The notes: generated from the letters alone by a model not told the origin. DNA of 64,000 nucleotides from Leuconostoc pseudomesenteroides KCTC 3652 (GCF_014634745.1 NZ_BMBP01000002.1:62001-126000); one strand, 5' to 3'. Positions 25,461 to 35,188 are shown, counted from the stretch's first letter. Program-made: numbers and translations.

Positions 25461-26312
25461 TTATCTGATAATCTCTTTCACTGCTTCAGATAAAGGCGTC
25501 AAATCATGTCCCAAAATTTGAGGCAAGTCATCACTAGGGTGTGCTAATGAGCCATCATCAATGGGTGTTTGAAATGATGTTACCATAAGTGCTGTGTCAT
25601 GATCTAAACCATTTTTTTCTAATTGTGACGTATACTCACTTTCAGAAACTTGCTGAATGCTAGATGACGCATTGAAAGCGCTCTTAACTGTCTCACCAAG
25701 TGTTGCAAAGTTAATCGAAGGACCAGATAATTCGTAAATTTCTCGTTCAGCACCATTAGCTAAGACGTTCGCTGCAGCTTCTGCATATTCACGTTCTAAT
25801 GCCCACCCTACTTTTTTGTCTGCCCAATAATAAGCAGAAGCATCACTAGCAGCAGCTTGCAAAAAACTCGTTTCATTTTCTAAATACCAGTTGTTTCGCA
25901 AAAATGCGTGCGATAATTTGGCCGACACAATGGCTTGTTCCGTCCCACGGTGGTCTTGCGCTAAGAAATTCTCAGATTCGTCAGCATGCGGAAAACTAGT
26001 ATAAACAACAAATGACACATGATTAGTTGCTAAAGCATTGACAACATTTTGATGTTGTACTAACCGTGGCACTTCTCCACCCGGCTGCGACGAAATAAAT
26101 AACACCCGATCAATACCCGACAGCGCTTTCGTCATAGCTGATTCGCTATCATAAGATGCCTCACGTACTTCGATATCCTTGAAAGCTTGTTTAGCCTTTT
26201 CTGCGTTCCGCGCGATTAGTACAATGTCTTTTTTATCAACAAGCGTTAGTAAGTGTGACACAGCTGCGCGGCCAAATCGACCAGTAGCAGCAGTAATTGC
26301 ATATTTAACCAT
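25461..26312 (-). CDS. NAD(P)H-binding NmrA/QorB-like oxidoreductase (atypical SDR)
   Basis: A 283-residue atypical short-chain dehydrogenase. The N-terminal Rossmann motif is AITAATGRFGRAAVSHLL (a TGxxGxxG variant, residues 4-20), with the cofactor-discriminating IARNAEKA after strand 2. The middle has VLFISSQPGGEVPRLVQHQNVVNAL and FLRNNWYLEN, typical of the TMR/QorB group (NADPH:quinone reductases or redox sensors). No canonical YxxxK pair is obvious. A 27-bp palindrome overlies its promoter region, which suggests repression by a dimeric regulator. Confidence 0.8.
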   Translation of the reverse strand: MVKYAITAATGRFGRAAVSHLLTLVDKKDIVLIARNAEKAKQAFKDIEVREASYDSESAMTKALSGIDRVLFISSQPGGEVPRLVQHQNVVNALATNHVSFVVYTSFPHADESENFLAQDHRGTEQAIVSAKLSHAFLRNNWYLENETSFLQAAASDASAYYWADKKVGWALEREYAEAAANVLANGAEREIYELSGPSINFATLGETVKSAFNASSSIQQVSESEYTSQLEKNGLDHDTALMVTSFQTPIDDGSLAHPSDDLPQILGHDLTPLSEAVKEIIR

Positions 26313-26344
26313 GATAAATTCCTTTCGTAATAAAAAAGTTTATA

Positions 26345-26385
26345 ATTTATTATAACACAACTTGTTGTTTTTAAAACAACAAGTT
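26345..26385 (-). promoter_or_regulatory. Palindromic operator over the reductase promoter
   Basis: Positions 26359-26385 form a 27-base palindrome with perfect 13-base arms (AACTTGTTGTTTT) around one central base. A TATAAT-type -10 element on the minus strand follows at about 26347-26353, so the palindrome covers the -35 region of the reductase gene. The binding protein is unknown. Confidence 0.65.
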
Positions 26386-26396
26386 ATTAAAAAACA

Positions 26397-26424
26397 AAAA
26401 AAGACCATAATGGTCTTTAATATG
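26397..26424 (-). terminator. Terminator of the fumC-mleA unit
   Basis: AAAGACCATTATGGTCTTT followed by TTTTGTTTTTT on the minus strand, just after the malolactic enzyme stop. Confidence 0.85.
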
Positions 26425-26430
26425 ATCTAT

Positions 26431-28038
26431 CTAATATTCTGGTAACCACTTCAAATCTGCAACCGCTGCCTTAGCATCAGTCACGCCTTGTGCGATGCCT
26501 TCATCAATGGCAACTTGCGCTACGGCAACAGCAACAATTTCTGAAAATTCATCCAGATGAGAAACAGGTGGCAAAACAGCCGTACTATCGTCTGTTAAAG
26601 TGTCAGCTAATGCGTGCGCAGCTGCTGAAATCATGCCCTGCGACAATACTTTTGCACGTGCTGCAATCGCGCCTAATCCCAAACCTGGATAAACTAAAGC
26701 GTTATTGCCTTGCCCGATTTGGTAAGTTACACCCTCAAAAGTCACGTCAGCGGCTGGAATACCAGTTGCAATTAATGCTTTACCTTGACTCCATTTGATC
26801 AAATCTTGTGCACTTGCTTCAGCGAGCTTGGTTGGGTTAGATAATGGGAAAATAATTGGTCGATCAACATAGCTAGTCATTTCACGAACAATTTCTTCGG
26901 TGAAAGTCCCTGGTTGGGTTGACGTGCCCACCAAAATGGTTGGCTTAATTGTTTTAATCACCGCAGTGAGATTGGTGAGTTCGTCAGCATTAGTAAATTC
27001 TGAGCGCGAACGAGCAAATGGTTGTTGCGCAGGCGTCAAGGTATCATCATCATCAAACAACAATCCTTGCTTATCAACCATGTAGAAGTGCTTGCGGGCT
27101 TCGTCTTCACTCAATCCTTGTTTAACCATTTCAGTATAAACTTGGTTTGCAATCCCAGCGCCCGCTGATCCGGCCCCAAAAGTGACATAAGTTTGATCAG
27201 TTAGTTTTTTGCCTGTCAGCTTCATTGCCCCCAAAACACCTGACAAAACGATAATGCCTGTGCCTTGAACATCATCATTAAATGTTAGAATTTTATCTTG
27301 GTATTGTTTCAAAATACGTGCTGCATTTGAACGTCCAAAGTCTTCCCAGTGCAAATAAACATTTGGAAATGCGGATTCAATTTCATCAACAAATTTTGCA
27401 ATGAAATCATCGTACTTTGAACCACGAACACGTTCATGCTGATTTCCTAAGTATAGTGGATCGTAAAGCAATTTTTGATTGTTTGTACCAGCATCAATCA
27501 CAATTGGCAACACATTTTCTGGATTGATACCAGCTGCAGCAGTGTATACCATCAACTTGCCGACTGAAATATCAACGCCGTTAACGCCCCAATCGCCAAT
27601 ACCTAAAATACCTTCAGCGTCGGTGACAACAACTAATTTAATATCTCGGCCATTTGCTGCACCAAGTAAAGTTTCTTTAATCGCTTCAGGATGGTTGACA
27701 TCCAAAAATGCTGCCTCTTGTGGATCAACATAATTTTCCGAATAATTCTCGATTGACTCAGCAATTGTTGGATCGTAAACAATTGGCATAAATTCAACAA
27801 CATGCTGCGAAAAAACTTTGTAAAACAACACGCGATTCGTGTCAAAAATTTGCATTAAAAATTTGCGTTTTTCAATATCTGATGTCTTAGTTTGATATTG
27901 TGCGTATACCTGCGCAGCTTGTTGTGCAATTGTCTGAACAACCGGTGGCAATTGACCAACAATATGATATTGTTGACGTTCTGCCTGTGTAAAGGCTGTA
28001 CCTTTATTTTTAAAAGCATCATTTAAAATATTTGTCAT
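26431..28038 (-). CDS. mleA: Malolactic enzyme
   Basis: Converts L-malate to L-lactate and CO2 with NAD+ and Mn2+, generating proton motive force in heterofermentative lactic acid bacteria. The 535 residues match the malic/malolactic family: [27 protein letters not shown] (N-terminal domain with catalytic Tyr), [35 protein letters not shown], the metal/substrate region [28 protein letters not shown] and the NAD-binding [14 protein letters not shown], and [12 protein letters not shown]. The N-terminus is typical of MleA/MleS rather than NADP malic enzyme. It sits 15 bases after fumC. No malate permease gene is adjacent, which is unusual for a mle locus. Confidence 0.93.
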   Translation of the reverse strand: MTNILNDAFKNKGTAFTQAERQQYHIVGQLPPVVQTIAQQAAQVYAQYQTKTSDIEKRKFLMQIFDTNRVLFYKVFSQHVVEFMPIVYDPTIAESIENYSENYVDPQEAAFLDVNHPEAIKETLLGAANGRDIKLVVVTDAEGILGIGDWGVNGVDISVGKLMVYTAAAGINPENVLPIVIDAGTNNQKLLYDPLYLGNQHERVRGSKYDDFIAKFVDEIESAFPNVYLHWEDFGRSNAARILKQYQDKILTFNDDVQGTGIIVLSGVLGAMKLTGKKLTDQTYVTFGAGSAGAGIANQVYTEMVKQGLSEDEARKHFYMVDKQGLLFDDDDTLTPAQQPFARSRSEFTNADELTNLTAVIKTIKPTILVGTSTQPGTFTEEIVREMTSYVDRPIIFPLSNPTKLAEASAQDLIKWSQGKALIATGIPAADVTFEGVTYQIGQGNNALVYPGLGLGAIAARAKVLSQGMISAAAHALADTLTDDSTAVLPPVSHLDEFSEIVAVAVAQVAIDEGIAQGVTDAKAAVADLKWLPEY

Positions 28039-28053
28039 GTCCTGATCTCCTTT

Positions 28054-29427
28054 TCACTTTATACGCGGATGTGTCATGTCAGCTGGCACAACCCATTTAT
28101 CAAAATCCGCGGCCGTAATTTTACCAGAAGCAATTGCCGCTTCACGCAGTGTAGTTCCCTCTTTTTGTGCTTTTTGAGCGATATGTGCTGATGTTTCATA
28201 ACCAATATGCGGTGATAATGCCGTAACAGTCATTAACGACTGATCCACTAAAGCCTTCATTCTATCTGGATTAATGGTCAACCCAGCTACTAATTTATCG
28301 TCCCATGATTGAATACTTTCCTGTAACAGACTCACAGAATCAAGATACGTTGCAATGATGACAGGCTTATAGACGTTCATTTCAAAGTTACCTTGTGATG
28401 CGGCAAAGTTAATTGTGGCATCATGTCCAAACACGGTAGCAGCAACCATTGTTAGCGCTTCAATTTGTGTAGGATTTACTTTACCAGGCATAATAGAAGA
28501 ACCCGGCTCATTGGCTGGAATATTAAATTCACCATATCCGGCACGAGGTCCTGACGCCAAAAAACGAATATCATTTCCGATTTTGACTAGGTCAGCACTC
28601 AACGTTTTTAAGACTGAGTGAACCATATTGAGACCGGAATGTTCAGCCATGCCTTGAAATTTATTCGGTGCATTCACAAAGGAAACGCCGTAAAGTTCAG
28701 CAAGCTTTTTAACGACTTCAACATCATAATCTGGCGCCGTATTTAATCCTGTCCCTACCGCTGTTCCCCCAATGGGCAATTCAAGCAATGTTGGTAAATT
28801 TAATTCTAAATAATCGATGTTATGCTGGATACCCGATGCCCAGCCAGAAATTTCTTGTCCGACAGTCATCGGTGTTGCATCTTGTAAATGTGTGCGACCA
28901 ATTTTAATGACATCTTTATAGTCCTGCGCTTTCTGATCAAATGTTGCTTTGACATGTTTGAGAATGGGCAACAATTTGACAGTCTCCAAGAACGCGGCAA
29001 TCGCCATTGCAGTAGGAAATGTATCATTTGAACTTTGCGAATGATTGATGTCATCGTTTGGTAGTAAAGGCAAATCCGGTTGTATTTTAGCGGCCAGATG
29101 CGCAATGACCTCATTCACGTTCATATTAGTTTGCGTGCCCGACCCTGTTTGATAAACGACTAATGGAAATTGATCTTGGTATTTACCCGTCAATAATTCG
29201 TCGACAGTCTTAACAATCAAATCAGCTTTGGCTTGTGATAATTCACCAAGCTTAGCATTCGTTAAAGCAGCTGCCTTTTTGATGTGCAAAATTGCCTTAA
29301 TGACTGGATATGGCATTCGCCCACCGATTTTAAAATTTTCGTGTGACCGTTGTGTTTGTGGTCCCCACAAGACATCATTTGGAACCTTAACTGGACCAAT
29401 GGCGTCTTCTTCAATATGATATGCCAT
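28054..29427 (-). CDS. fumC: Fumarate hydratase class II
   Basis: Interconverts fumarate and malate without an iron-sulfur cluster. The 457 residues have the fumarase/aspartase signature GSSIMPGKVNPTQIE (catalytic Ser loop around 315), TGSGTQTNMNVNEVIA (~100), SQSSNDTFPTAM (~137) and GRTHLQDATPMTVGQE (~185). The start MAYHIEEDAIGPVKVPNDVLWGPQTQRS is typical. It lies immediately before mleA in one unit, so fumarate could be fed through malate to lactate, or the pair can run reductively. Confidence 0.95.
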   Translation of the reverse strand: MAYHIEEDAIGPVKVPNDVLWGPQTQRSHENFKIGGRMPYPVIKAILHIKKAAALTNAKLGELSQAKADLIVKTVDELLTGKYQDQFPLVVYQTGSGTQTNMNVNEVIAHLAAKIQPDLPLLPNDDINHSQSSNDTFPTAMAIAAFLETVKLLPILKHVKATFDQKAQDYKDVIKIGRTHLQDATPMTVGQEISGWASGIQHNIDYLELNLPTLLELPIGGTAVGTGLNTAPDYDVEVVKKLAELYGVSFVNAPNKFQGMAEHSGLNMVHSVLKTLSADLVKIGNDIRFLASGPRAGYGEFNIPANEPGSSIMPGKVNPTQIEALTMVAATVFGHDATINFAASQGNFEMNVYKPVIIATYLDSVSLLQESIQSWDDKLVAGLTINPDRMKALVDQSLMTVTALSPHIGYETSAHIAQKAQKEGTTLREAAIASGKITAADFDKWVVPADMTHPRIK

Positions 29428-29496
29428 GCTAAATCCCCCTTTTTATTTTATTGTAACCGTTTTACTAAATAACAATGTTACGTTTTTTTTCATTTT

Positions 29497-32355
29497 TTAA
29501 AAAAATTTGTGATTTAATTTTTTGAACATCATCAAAAGTGAACAAACTAGCGTTATGCTTACTGCAATTATAGAACTTTCTGACTTTTTAGGTGTTGCAG
29601 ACGTTTGTGGTAGTTGCTCCTTAAAATTGTTTTGGTCAATCGGTGATTGAAGAGTTGGCCTTTCAAAATCGTTTTTGACAATTTTTTTGTTGCTAATTTT
29701 AGTTTCTGTTTTGGTTAATTTAGCAGGATCTGGTACATCAACTTTTGTCTTAATGTAGATCGGCTCTGGTACGTCAACTGCCCAACCATGCGCCTCAGGT
29801 ACATCAACCGCTGTCTTCACATAAACTGGTTCTGGCACGTCAACTGCCCAACCATGTGCTTCCGGTACATCAACAGCTGTCTTCTCGTAAACTGGTTCTG
29901 GTACATCAACCGCCCAACCATGTGCCTCGGGTACGTCAACGGCTGTCTTCACATAAACTGGTTCCGGTACGTCAACTGCCCAACCATGCGCCTCGGGTAC
30001 GTCAACAGCTGTTTTCTCGTAAACTGGTTCTGGTACATCAACCGCCCAACCATGCGCCTCGGGTACGTCAACGGCTGTCTTCACATAGACTGGTTCTGGC
30101 ACATCAACCGCCCAGCCGTGCGCCTCGGGTACATCAACTGCTGTCTTCACGTAGACTGGCTCGGGTACATCAACCGCCCAGCCATGCGCCTCGGGTACGT
30201 CAACGGCTGTCTTCACATAGACTGGTTCTGGCACATCAACTGCCCAGCCATGCGCCTCGGGTACATCAACTGCTGTCTTCACGTAGACTGGTTCTGGTAC
30301 GTCAACTGCCCAACCATGTGCCTCGGGTACATCAACGGCTGTCTTAATTTGAACTTGAGCATAAACAATCTTCGTCTCAATGTTTGCTGCGTTTAACTGA
30401 ACATGATTATCTGTAATCGCGTCTGGTTCCGCTGTCTTGACATAATAATCACTAATACTTGGTTCACCATTATTTCCCAAATCATCATTATCGGTTTGCC
30501 AATCGCTATATTCAACCGCTGACACTTCACCGGCGTTATTCACATGGTAAGTGGCTGTTCGGGTATACGTCACTTGATATGTCTTATCGGCTAATAACTG
30601 CTTGCCTTGTTCGTCCACATAGTGAATCGTCTTTGTAATGACCTTTTCCAAACTGGCTTTATCTGTCCCATCTGGTTGCTTAGGATCATTTGGTATCTTC
30701 GGATCAATGATCGTCCCAGGATTGCCTGGATTATATGGCGTGTTCACAATTGTCCAGCTACTTAATCCTGGTGTCTCTGGACGCTCATAAGGCGCATAAA
30801 CGTATCGTACTAATGTAGAGGGAACAAATTTATTACTCAAACTAAAGTTTGCATTACCGCCATTTTTGTGTGCGCTGATCAACCCAGGATCATTAGGATC
30901 AGATACTAAGAGTGTGTAGTGGTAAATTTGTCCAACAGTTTGGTAAACAAATGGTCGCCCATTGTCATCAAATTGATTCTGTCCATCTTTAGATTTTAAC
31001 CAGTAGAAATTACCTTGATTAAAGGCTCTAACAGCTTCATCTAATGACGTGGTTGGTTGATTTAAGTTTGCAACATAAGATTTTGAGTCGCCGTTCTCAT
31101 TTTGAATCACGCGCCAAACAGCAAATGCATAAGCACCATGGGCATCTTGCCGGATATTTTTTGTATCAATCTTACCGTTTATAAAATCATTGAAGCCATC
31201 GTTTAGTTGTGATTCAGTATAGGCTTTACTTTGTTCGGATACCTCACCTGTTTCTGCACCAATCGTTTTAACGTAATAATAACCTGGGAAGTCAAGTGGC
31301 TTGCCGTCAATGACATTAGTTGTATGATAAGCATCAATTTTAGTTACTGCTGGAGTAATGACTGGTTCTGTCAAATCGGCATAAATTTCATTTCCATTTT
31401 CATCTTTTTGTTTCGTGTCGACTGAAAAATGAACTTCTTGTTCAGTTTGTTTTGGTAGCGTCATCTCTATTCTATGAGGTAATGATATAAACGATATTAC
31501 ACCGTGACTATTAATTGCATATCTAAATTCATTATCAAATGCAAAATCAAGCGCTACACCTTGATCAGAAGTTTCCGAATTGTTAATGACATATGTCTTC
31601 ATCAGTTGGTTTTTAGTATTAATTTGTTGTAATACAATGCTTTTCAAGTCTTTGCTAATTCCGACATATAGATGCTTAGTCGCCGGATTTGAATTAAATT
31701 GCATCCCATTATATCCTTGGATATCTGAAAAAACGCGGTACGCATTTCCATTTGAGTCCTGAATTTGGATGGGATAATCATTAATCTTATTTGGTGATAT
31801 TGTCGTAACGGCTTGTTTTTGTTCCGGCGTTAATGGGGCAGGTACAATAGTTGTCTCTGAGTTGTCAGTAGCTGCATTTTTATCAGGTTCGTCAGTTTTT
31901 GATAACTTATCTGGCTCCGAAGCATCAGTTATTTGTCCACGTTCAGTATTGCCATCATTATTCTGTGTGCCAGTTTCTGTATCTTGGGCGTTAGTTAGCG
32001 ACTCATCAGCCATTTTGTTTTTAGTTGTGTCACTAGTGTCATTTACTATCTCGCTGTCGTCACTAATCGGAGATGTACCCTGAGATGGCATGTTTGCGCT
32101 CGTCTCACTAGACTGAAAACTACTATTTTGAGTTACCTTGTCTTGTTTTAAAGACTGATTAGAGTCCGGATTATCACTGACATTTTTGTTTACTGTCAAA
32201 CAATCATTGCTGCTCACAGTGTCAGCATGGGCAATATTGCTGTTTAACACCACTGTGCCTCCCATGAATCCGATAGAAAGTCCAGCTACGATCCATAGCT
32301 TTCCTGCCTTAAACATCTTGAATCTTTTACTTAATAGTTGTCGCTTGTCCTTCAT
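29497..32355 (-). CDS. Repeat-rich LPxTG cell-surface adhesin (MucBP-like)
   Basis: A 952-residue wall-anchored protein. Residues 13-21 match the KxYKxGKxW signal-peptide motif (KMFKAGKLW), with likely cleavage after AHA near 44. A Ser/Thr/Asn/Asp-rich linker follows (~46-185), then a large domain with two or three beta-rich parts (~190-560), a MucBP-like module (~575-670, TKTIHYVDEQGKQLLADKTYQVTYT), nine 22-residue Pro/Val/Glu repeats (671-868), and the sorting signal LPQTS at ~915 plus hydrophobic helix and a short basic tail. It should bind mucus or plant surfaces. The repeat stalk projects the binding region past the wall. It is divergent from a TetR-like gene. Confidence 0.85.
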   Translation of the reverse strand: MKDKRQLLSKRFKMFKAGKLWIVAGLSIGFMGGTVVLNSNIAHADTVSSNDCLTVNKNVSDNPDSNQSLKQDKVTQNSSFQSSETSANMPSQGTSPISDDSEIVNDTSDTTKNKMADESLTNAQDTETGTQNNDGNTERGQITDASEPDKLSKTDEPDKNAATDNSETTIVPAPLTPEQKQAVTTISPNKINDYPIQIQDSNGNAYRVFSDIQGYNGMQFNSNPATKHLYVGISKDLKSIVLQQINTKNQLMKTYVINNSETSDQGVALDFAFDNEFRYAINSHGVISFISLPHRIEMTLPKQTEQEVHFSVDTKQKDENGNEIYADLTEPVITPAVTKIDAYHTTNVIDGKPLDFPGYYYVKTIGAETGEVSEQSKAYTESQLNDGFNDFINGKIDTKNIRQDAHGAYAFAVWRVIQNENGDSKSYVANLNQPTTSLDEAVRAFNQGNFYWLKSKDGQNQFDDNGRPFVYQTVGQIYHYTLLVSDPNDPGLISAHKNGGNANFSLSNKFVPSTLVRYVYAPYERPETPGLSSWTIVNTPYNPGNPGTIIDPKIPNDPKQPDGTDKASLEKVITKTIHYVDEQGKQLLADKTYQVTYTRTATYHVNNAGEVSAVEYSDWQTDNDDLGNNGEPSISDYYVKTAEPDAITDNHVQLNAANIETKIVYAQVQIKTAVDVPEAHGWAVDVPEPVYVKTAVDVPEAHGWAVDVPEPVYVKTAVDVPEAHGWAVDVPEPVYVKTAVDVPEAHGWAVDVPEPVYVKTAVDVPEAHGWAVDVPEPVYEKTAVDVPEAHGWAVDVPEPVYVKTAVDVPEAHGWAVDVPEPVYEKTAVDVPEAHGWAVDVPEPVYVKTAVDVPEAHGWAVDVPEPIYIKTKVDVPDPAKLTKTETKISNKKIVKNDFERPTLQSPIDQNNFKEQLPQTSATPKKSESSIIAVSITLVCSLLMMFKKLNHKFF
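29752..30345 (-). repeat. Nine tandem 66-bp repeats within the adhesin gene
   Basis: Nine consecutive 22-residue units (core AVDVPEAHGWAVDVPEPVY), followed by a partial degenerate tenth (KTKVDVPDPAKL). Units are identical in protein except Val/Glu/Ile at the last position. Synonymous differences (gta/gtc, tct/tcg, acg/aca) vary between copies, so the protein is conserved more than the DNA. Each unit has two sub-repeats beginning AVDVPE. Confidence 0.95.
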
Positions 32356-32517
32356 TGCTCACAATCCCCTTTTTTCTTTATTACAGTTGGTATTATCTCC
32401 CCATAATATTTATTTTCGGTCATCAATTCTTCAATAGATTGATAGACAATTATTCACAAATACTTGCTATCGTTGAGTGTAGTAGTTGTTTAATAGATTA
32501 ACTTAAGGAAATAAATT
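32356..32517. promoter_or_regulatory. Divergent adhesin/TetR intergenic region
   Basis: AT-rich 162-base gap. GTTTAATAGATTAAC (about 32487-32501) is an imperfect palindrome close to the TetR-like start, and AATAGATTGATAG recurs near 32431, so these are candidate operator halves. I could not define unambiguous promoters. Confidence 0.35.
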
Positions 32518-33114
32518 ATGAATCGTAATTTAAAAGTTATGCAGACAAAACGGAAGATTTTTTTAGCAATCATTAACTTGTCACGTGATACCCCGATTAA
32601 CAAAATTAAAAATACTGATTTAGCAACCATGACTGATTTGAATCGCGCCACCATTAAAAAATATATTCAGCCTGATGCAACACCTGATGCTTTTTTTGAA
32701 GAATTTCAAAAGGAATTACTTGAGAGAGTCCACTTAGCTTATCAAATTGGTCCAGAGAAATGGTATGATCCCAACATTTATTCACATTCTCAAATGCTCA
32801 ACCAATTGCGCGTTCTGTTTGATTTTCAAAACGAACTACGTCAGTTGTTTATATACTGTGGCCATACAGCCGCCTATTTCTTTCACCAGCTAAAATTAGG
32901 AATACAGAGTCGGGACTTCACAATTTATCGTATTGAACAGCAATCAGAACACGTTCCTGGACTATCATATATTTCAGAGCGACAAGCAGTCTTCTTCAAA
33001 AATGAACTATTCGCTTTAATCTGCACTTGGATTACAAGCGAGAATCCAGAAACACCCGAGGAATTTATCAAAGTTATTGAAAACTTGTGGGCTAATCAGA
33101 TGGTTTGGCCATAA
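32518..33114 (+). CDS. TetR/AcrR-like transcriptional regulator
   Basis: A 198-residue all-helical protein. The N-terminal ~55 residues fit the TetR DNA-binding domain (KRKIFLAIINLSRDTPINKIKNTDLATMTDLNRATIKKYIQPDA), although the recognition helix is atypical. The C-terminal part (about 80-198) is a variable ligand/dimer domain resembling the DhaS-type group. It starts at ATG 32518 with AAGGAAA upstream and is divergent from the adhesin gene, which it could regulate. Family assignment is moderate. Confidence 0.65.
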   Translation: MNRNLKVMQTKRKIFLAIINLSRDTPINKIKNTDLATMTDLNRATIKKYIQPDATPDAFFEEFQKELLERVHLAYQIGPEKWYDPNIYSHSQMLNQLRVLFDFQNELRQLFIYCGHTAAYFFHQLKLGIQSRDFTIYRIEQQSEHVPGLSYISERQAVFFKNELFALICTWITSENPETPEEFIKVIENLWANQMVWP

Positions 33115-33204
33115 TTGAGTGAAGTTATTACCATTTAAAAATCACCGAAAATTTAAAACAGCAACATCATTATATTTTTTCCATTAACCTGTACTAAATA
33201 TAAC

Positions 33205-33246
33205 TAATGCCGAAGTCAACTAATTTTTTTGACTTCGGTTTTTTAA
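33205..33246 (+). terminator. Terminator after the TetR-like gene
   Basis: CCGAAGTC (33210-33217) pairs with GACTTCGG (33231-33238), followed by TTTTTT. Confidence 0.85.
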
Positions 33247-33355
33247 TTAAAAAAGAAAAAAATGAATTCTATATAAAATTTAATTTTTATCGTTAAAAGC
33301 ATTGTGCATCAACTAGCGTACATTAATTTTCTACTTTAATTGATCTACCCCAAAA

Positions 33356-33393
33356 TGTAAGCGCTTGCATTTTTGAAATAGACGTTTTATAAT
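33356..33393 (+). promoter_or_regulatory. Promoter with overlapping cre site, alpha-glucosidase operon
   Basis: TTGCAT (33365-33370) and TATAAT (33388-33393) have a 17-base spacer. A near-perfect cre box TGTAAGCGCTTGCA (33356-33369) overlaps the -35 element, so CcpA should block polymerase when preferred sugars are present. Confidence 0.85.
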
Positions 33394-33403
33394 CAACGTA
33401 ACT

Positions 33404-33415
33404 TGGAACGTTCCA
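33404..33415 (+). promoter_or_regulatory. Candidate operator TGGAACGTTCCA
   Basis: A perfect 12-base palindrome at the expected transcription start of the alpha-glucosidase operon. A half copy ACGTTCCA recurs at 33457-33464 just before the ribosome site. Its position suggests a specific LacI/GntR-type repressor; no regulator gene for it is adjacent. Confidence 0.5.
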
Positions 33416-33478
33416 TTTATTTCATTTTTAATATTTGTAAATCAGTACAAAACGACACGTTCCAAAAAGGAGAAAAGT

Positions 33479-35188
33479 ATGCAAACAGAAAAATGGTGGC
33501 AAAAGGCTGTCGTTTACCAAGTCTATCCCAAAAGTTTTCAAGACAGTAACCATGATGGTATCGGGGACATCCGCGGTATCATTCAACGATTAGATTACAT
33601 TAAACAGTTAGGCGTTGATGTGATTTGGCTTAATCCCATTTACAAGTCCCCTGACATTGACGGTGGCTATGATATTTCTGATTATCAAGATATTAATCCA
33701 ACCTTTGGTTCAATGGCTGACTTTGACGAACTATTATCAAAAGCCCATGCAATGGGATTGAAAATCATCATGGATTTAGTTGTCAATCACAGTTCATCAC
33801 AACATGACTGGTTTCAAAAAAGCCTAGCTTCTGCAGAACCAGACAATGATTACCGTGATTATTATGTTTGGCGCGATCCAGTTGATGGTCACGAACCCAA
33901 CAATTGGGGATCTTTCTTTTCTGGTCCTGCTTGGACTTACGATGAGCAATCAGGTCAATATTATCTCCACCTTTTTGCCAAAGAACAGCCCGATCTCAAC
34001 TGGGATAATCCTAAAGTTCGCCATTCCATTTTTAACATGATGAATTGGTGGGCTGCCAAAGGTATTGACGGTTTTAGAATGGATGTCATTTCCCTTATTT
34101 CAAAACCTGATGGCTTACCCGACGCACCAATCACCGGTGATTCAATATTTGGTAATCCAGGACCTGTGGTGTCTAATGGCCCTCGCGTTCATCAATATAT
34201 CCGTGAAATGAACAATAAAGTTCTTTCCAAACATGATTGGATGACTGTTGGTGAGACAACGGGTATGAGTGTCAACGATGCTAAAAAGTATGCCAATATT
34301 GATGGTTCTGAACTAGATATGCTATTTCAATTTGAACATGTCGGATACGATGGCGATACGAATGCGGCTCAGGGTCATTTTTCTGGCTATACGCCAAAGT
34401 TAAAGGACATTAGGGACAGCATTGTCAAATGGCAAACAGCTTTTGATGGTACCGGATGGACTAGCCTCTACTGGAGTAACCATGATCAACCAAGAGCAGT
34501 TTCTTGGTTTGGAAACAAAGCACCTGAATATAGAGAATTGTCAGCAAAAATGTTAGCAGCATTACTTCATTTTCTGCAAGGAACACCCTATATTTATCAA
34601 GGTGAAGAGCTAGGTATGACCAATAATGATGCATTTCAATCTATTACGCAATACCGTGATGTCGAAACATTAAATCTCTATCGACAAACAGTTGAACAAA
34701 AAAAATTGACATCGTCAAAAGAAATGTTAGATTATTTGCGTATTCATTCTCGCGATAACGCCCGCACCCCAATGCAATGGGACACATGTTCAAATGCCGG
34801 CTTCTCTGATAGCACACCTTGGTTAGAAACTAACCCTAATTATCAAGCCATCAATGCCAAAGCAGCACTCGACAATCCTGATTCAATATTCTATTTCTAT
34901 CAAAAGTTGATCAAACTTCGGCACCAACTACCAGTCATTACTGATGGTACGTTCAAGCTTTTGCCTGACAATGAGCAGGATGATCACATTTTTGCTTACA
35001 CCAGAACCAATTCTGAAACGACTTTATTGATTATTGCCAATTTCACATCTGACACCATCACTAGAAATTATGATGTTCCCAAAGCCGCTCAATTATTGAT
35101 TCAAAATTATACAGACGACCAAGAAACAACTATCCGTCCGTATGAAGTTAAAGTTTATCAATATCCCACTAAATCCCTAAAAAAATGA
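33479..35188 (+). CDS. GH13 alpha-glucosidase (oligo-1,6-glucosidase/DexB type)
   Basis: A cytosolic 569-residue (beta/alpha)8 hydrolase of the GH13_31 group acting on alpha-1,6 or alpha-1,4 gluco-oligosaccharides. The N-terminus WWQKAVVYQVYPKSFQDSNHDGIGDIRGI is diagnostic. Region I is DLVVNHSS (~100), region II GFRMDVISLISK with the nucleophile Asp (~199), region III VGETTGM with the acid Glu (~257), and region IV YWSNHDQPR (~330). The Val after the catalytic Asp favours alpha-1,6 specificity in this group. It is followed 21 bases later by a GPH sugar transporter gene and shares its CcpA-controlled promoter. Isomaltose or panose use is inferred. Confidence 0.92.
   Translation: MQTEKWWQKAVVYQVYPKSFQDSNHDGIGDIRGIIQRLDYIKQLGVDVIWLNPIYKSPDIDGGYDISDYQDINPTFGSMADFDELLSKAHAMGLKIIMDLVVNHSSSQHDWFQKSLASAEPDNDYRDYYVWRDPVDGHEPNNWGSFFSGPAWTYDEQSGQYYLHLFAKEQPDLNWDNPKVRHSIFNMMNWWAAKGIDGFRMDVISLISKPDGLPDAPITGDSIFGNPGPVVSNGPRVHQYIREMNNKVLSKHDWMTVGETTGMSVNDAKKYANIDGSELDMLFQFEHVGYDGDTNAAQGHFSGYTPKLKDIRDSIVKWQTAFDGTGWTSLYWSNHDQPRAVSWFGNKAPEYRELSAKMLAALLHFLQGTPYIYQGEELGMTNNDAFQSITQYRDVETLNLYRQTVEQKKLTSSKEMLDYLRIHSRDNARTPMQWDTCSNAGFSDSTPWLETNPNYQAINAKAALDNPDSIFYFYQKLIKLRHQLPVITDGTFKLLPDNEQDDHIFAYTRTNSETTLLIIANFTSDTITRNYDVPKAAQLLIQNYTDDQETTIRPYEVKVYQYPTKSLKK

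Noticed and set aside
26490-26798. Plus-strand frames over mleA
   Set aside because: Antisense shadows of a complete malolactic enzyme gene.
29752-30345. Possible CRISPR array
   Set aside because: Repeats are contiguous 66-bp coding units without unique spacers.
29788-30396. Two long plus-strand open frames (202 and 163 residues) over the adhesin repeats
   Set aside because: They arise because each 66-bp unit lacks stops on the opposite strand; Trp/Tyr/Asn/Arg-rich low-complexity products, no ribosome site, and the minus-strand gene has signal peptide and LPxTG.
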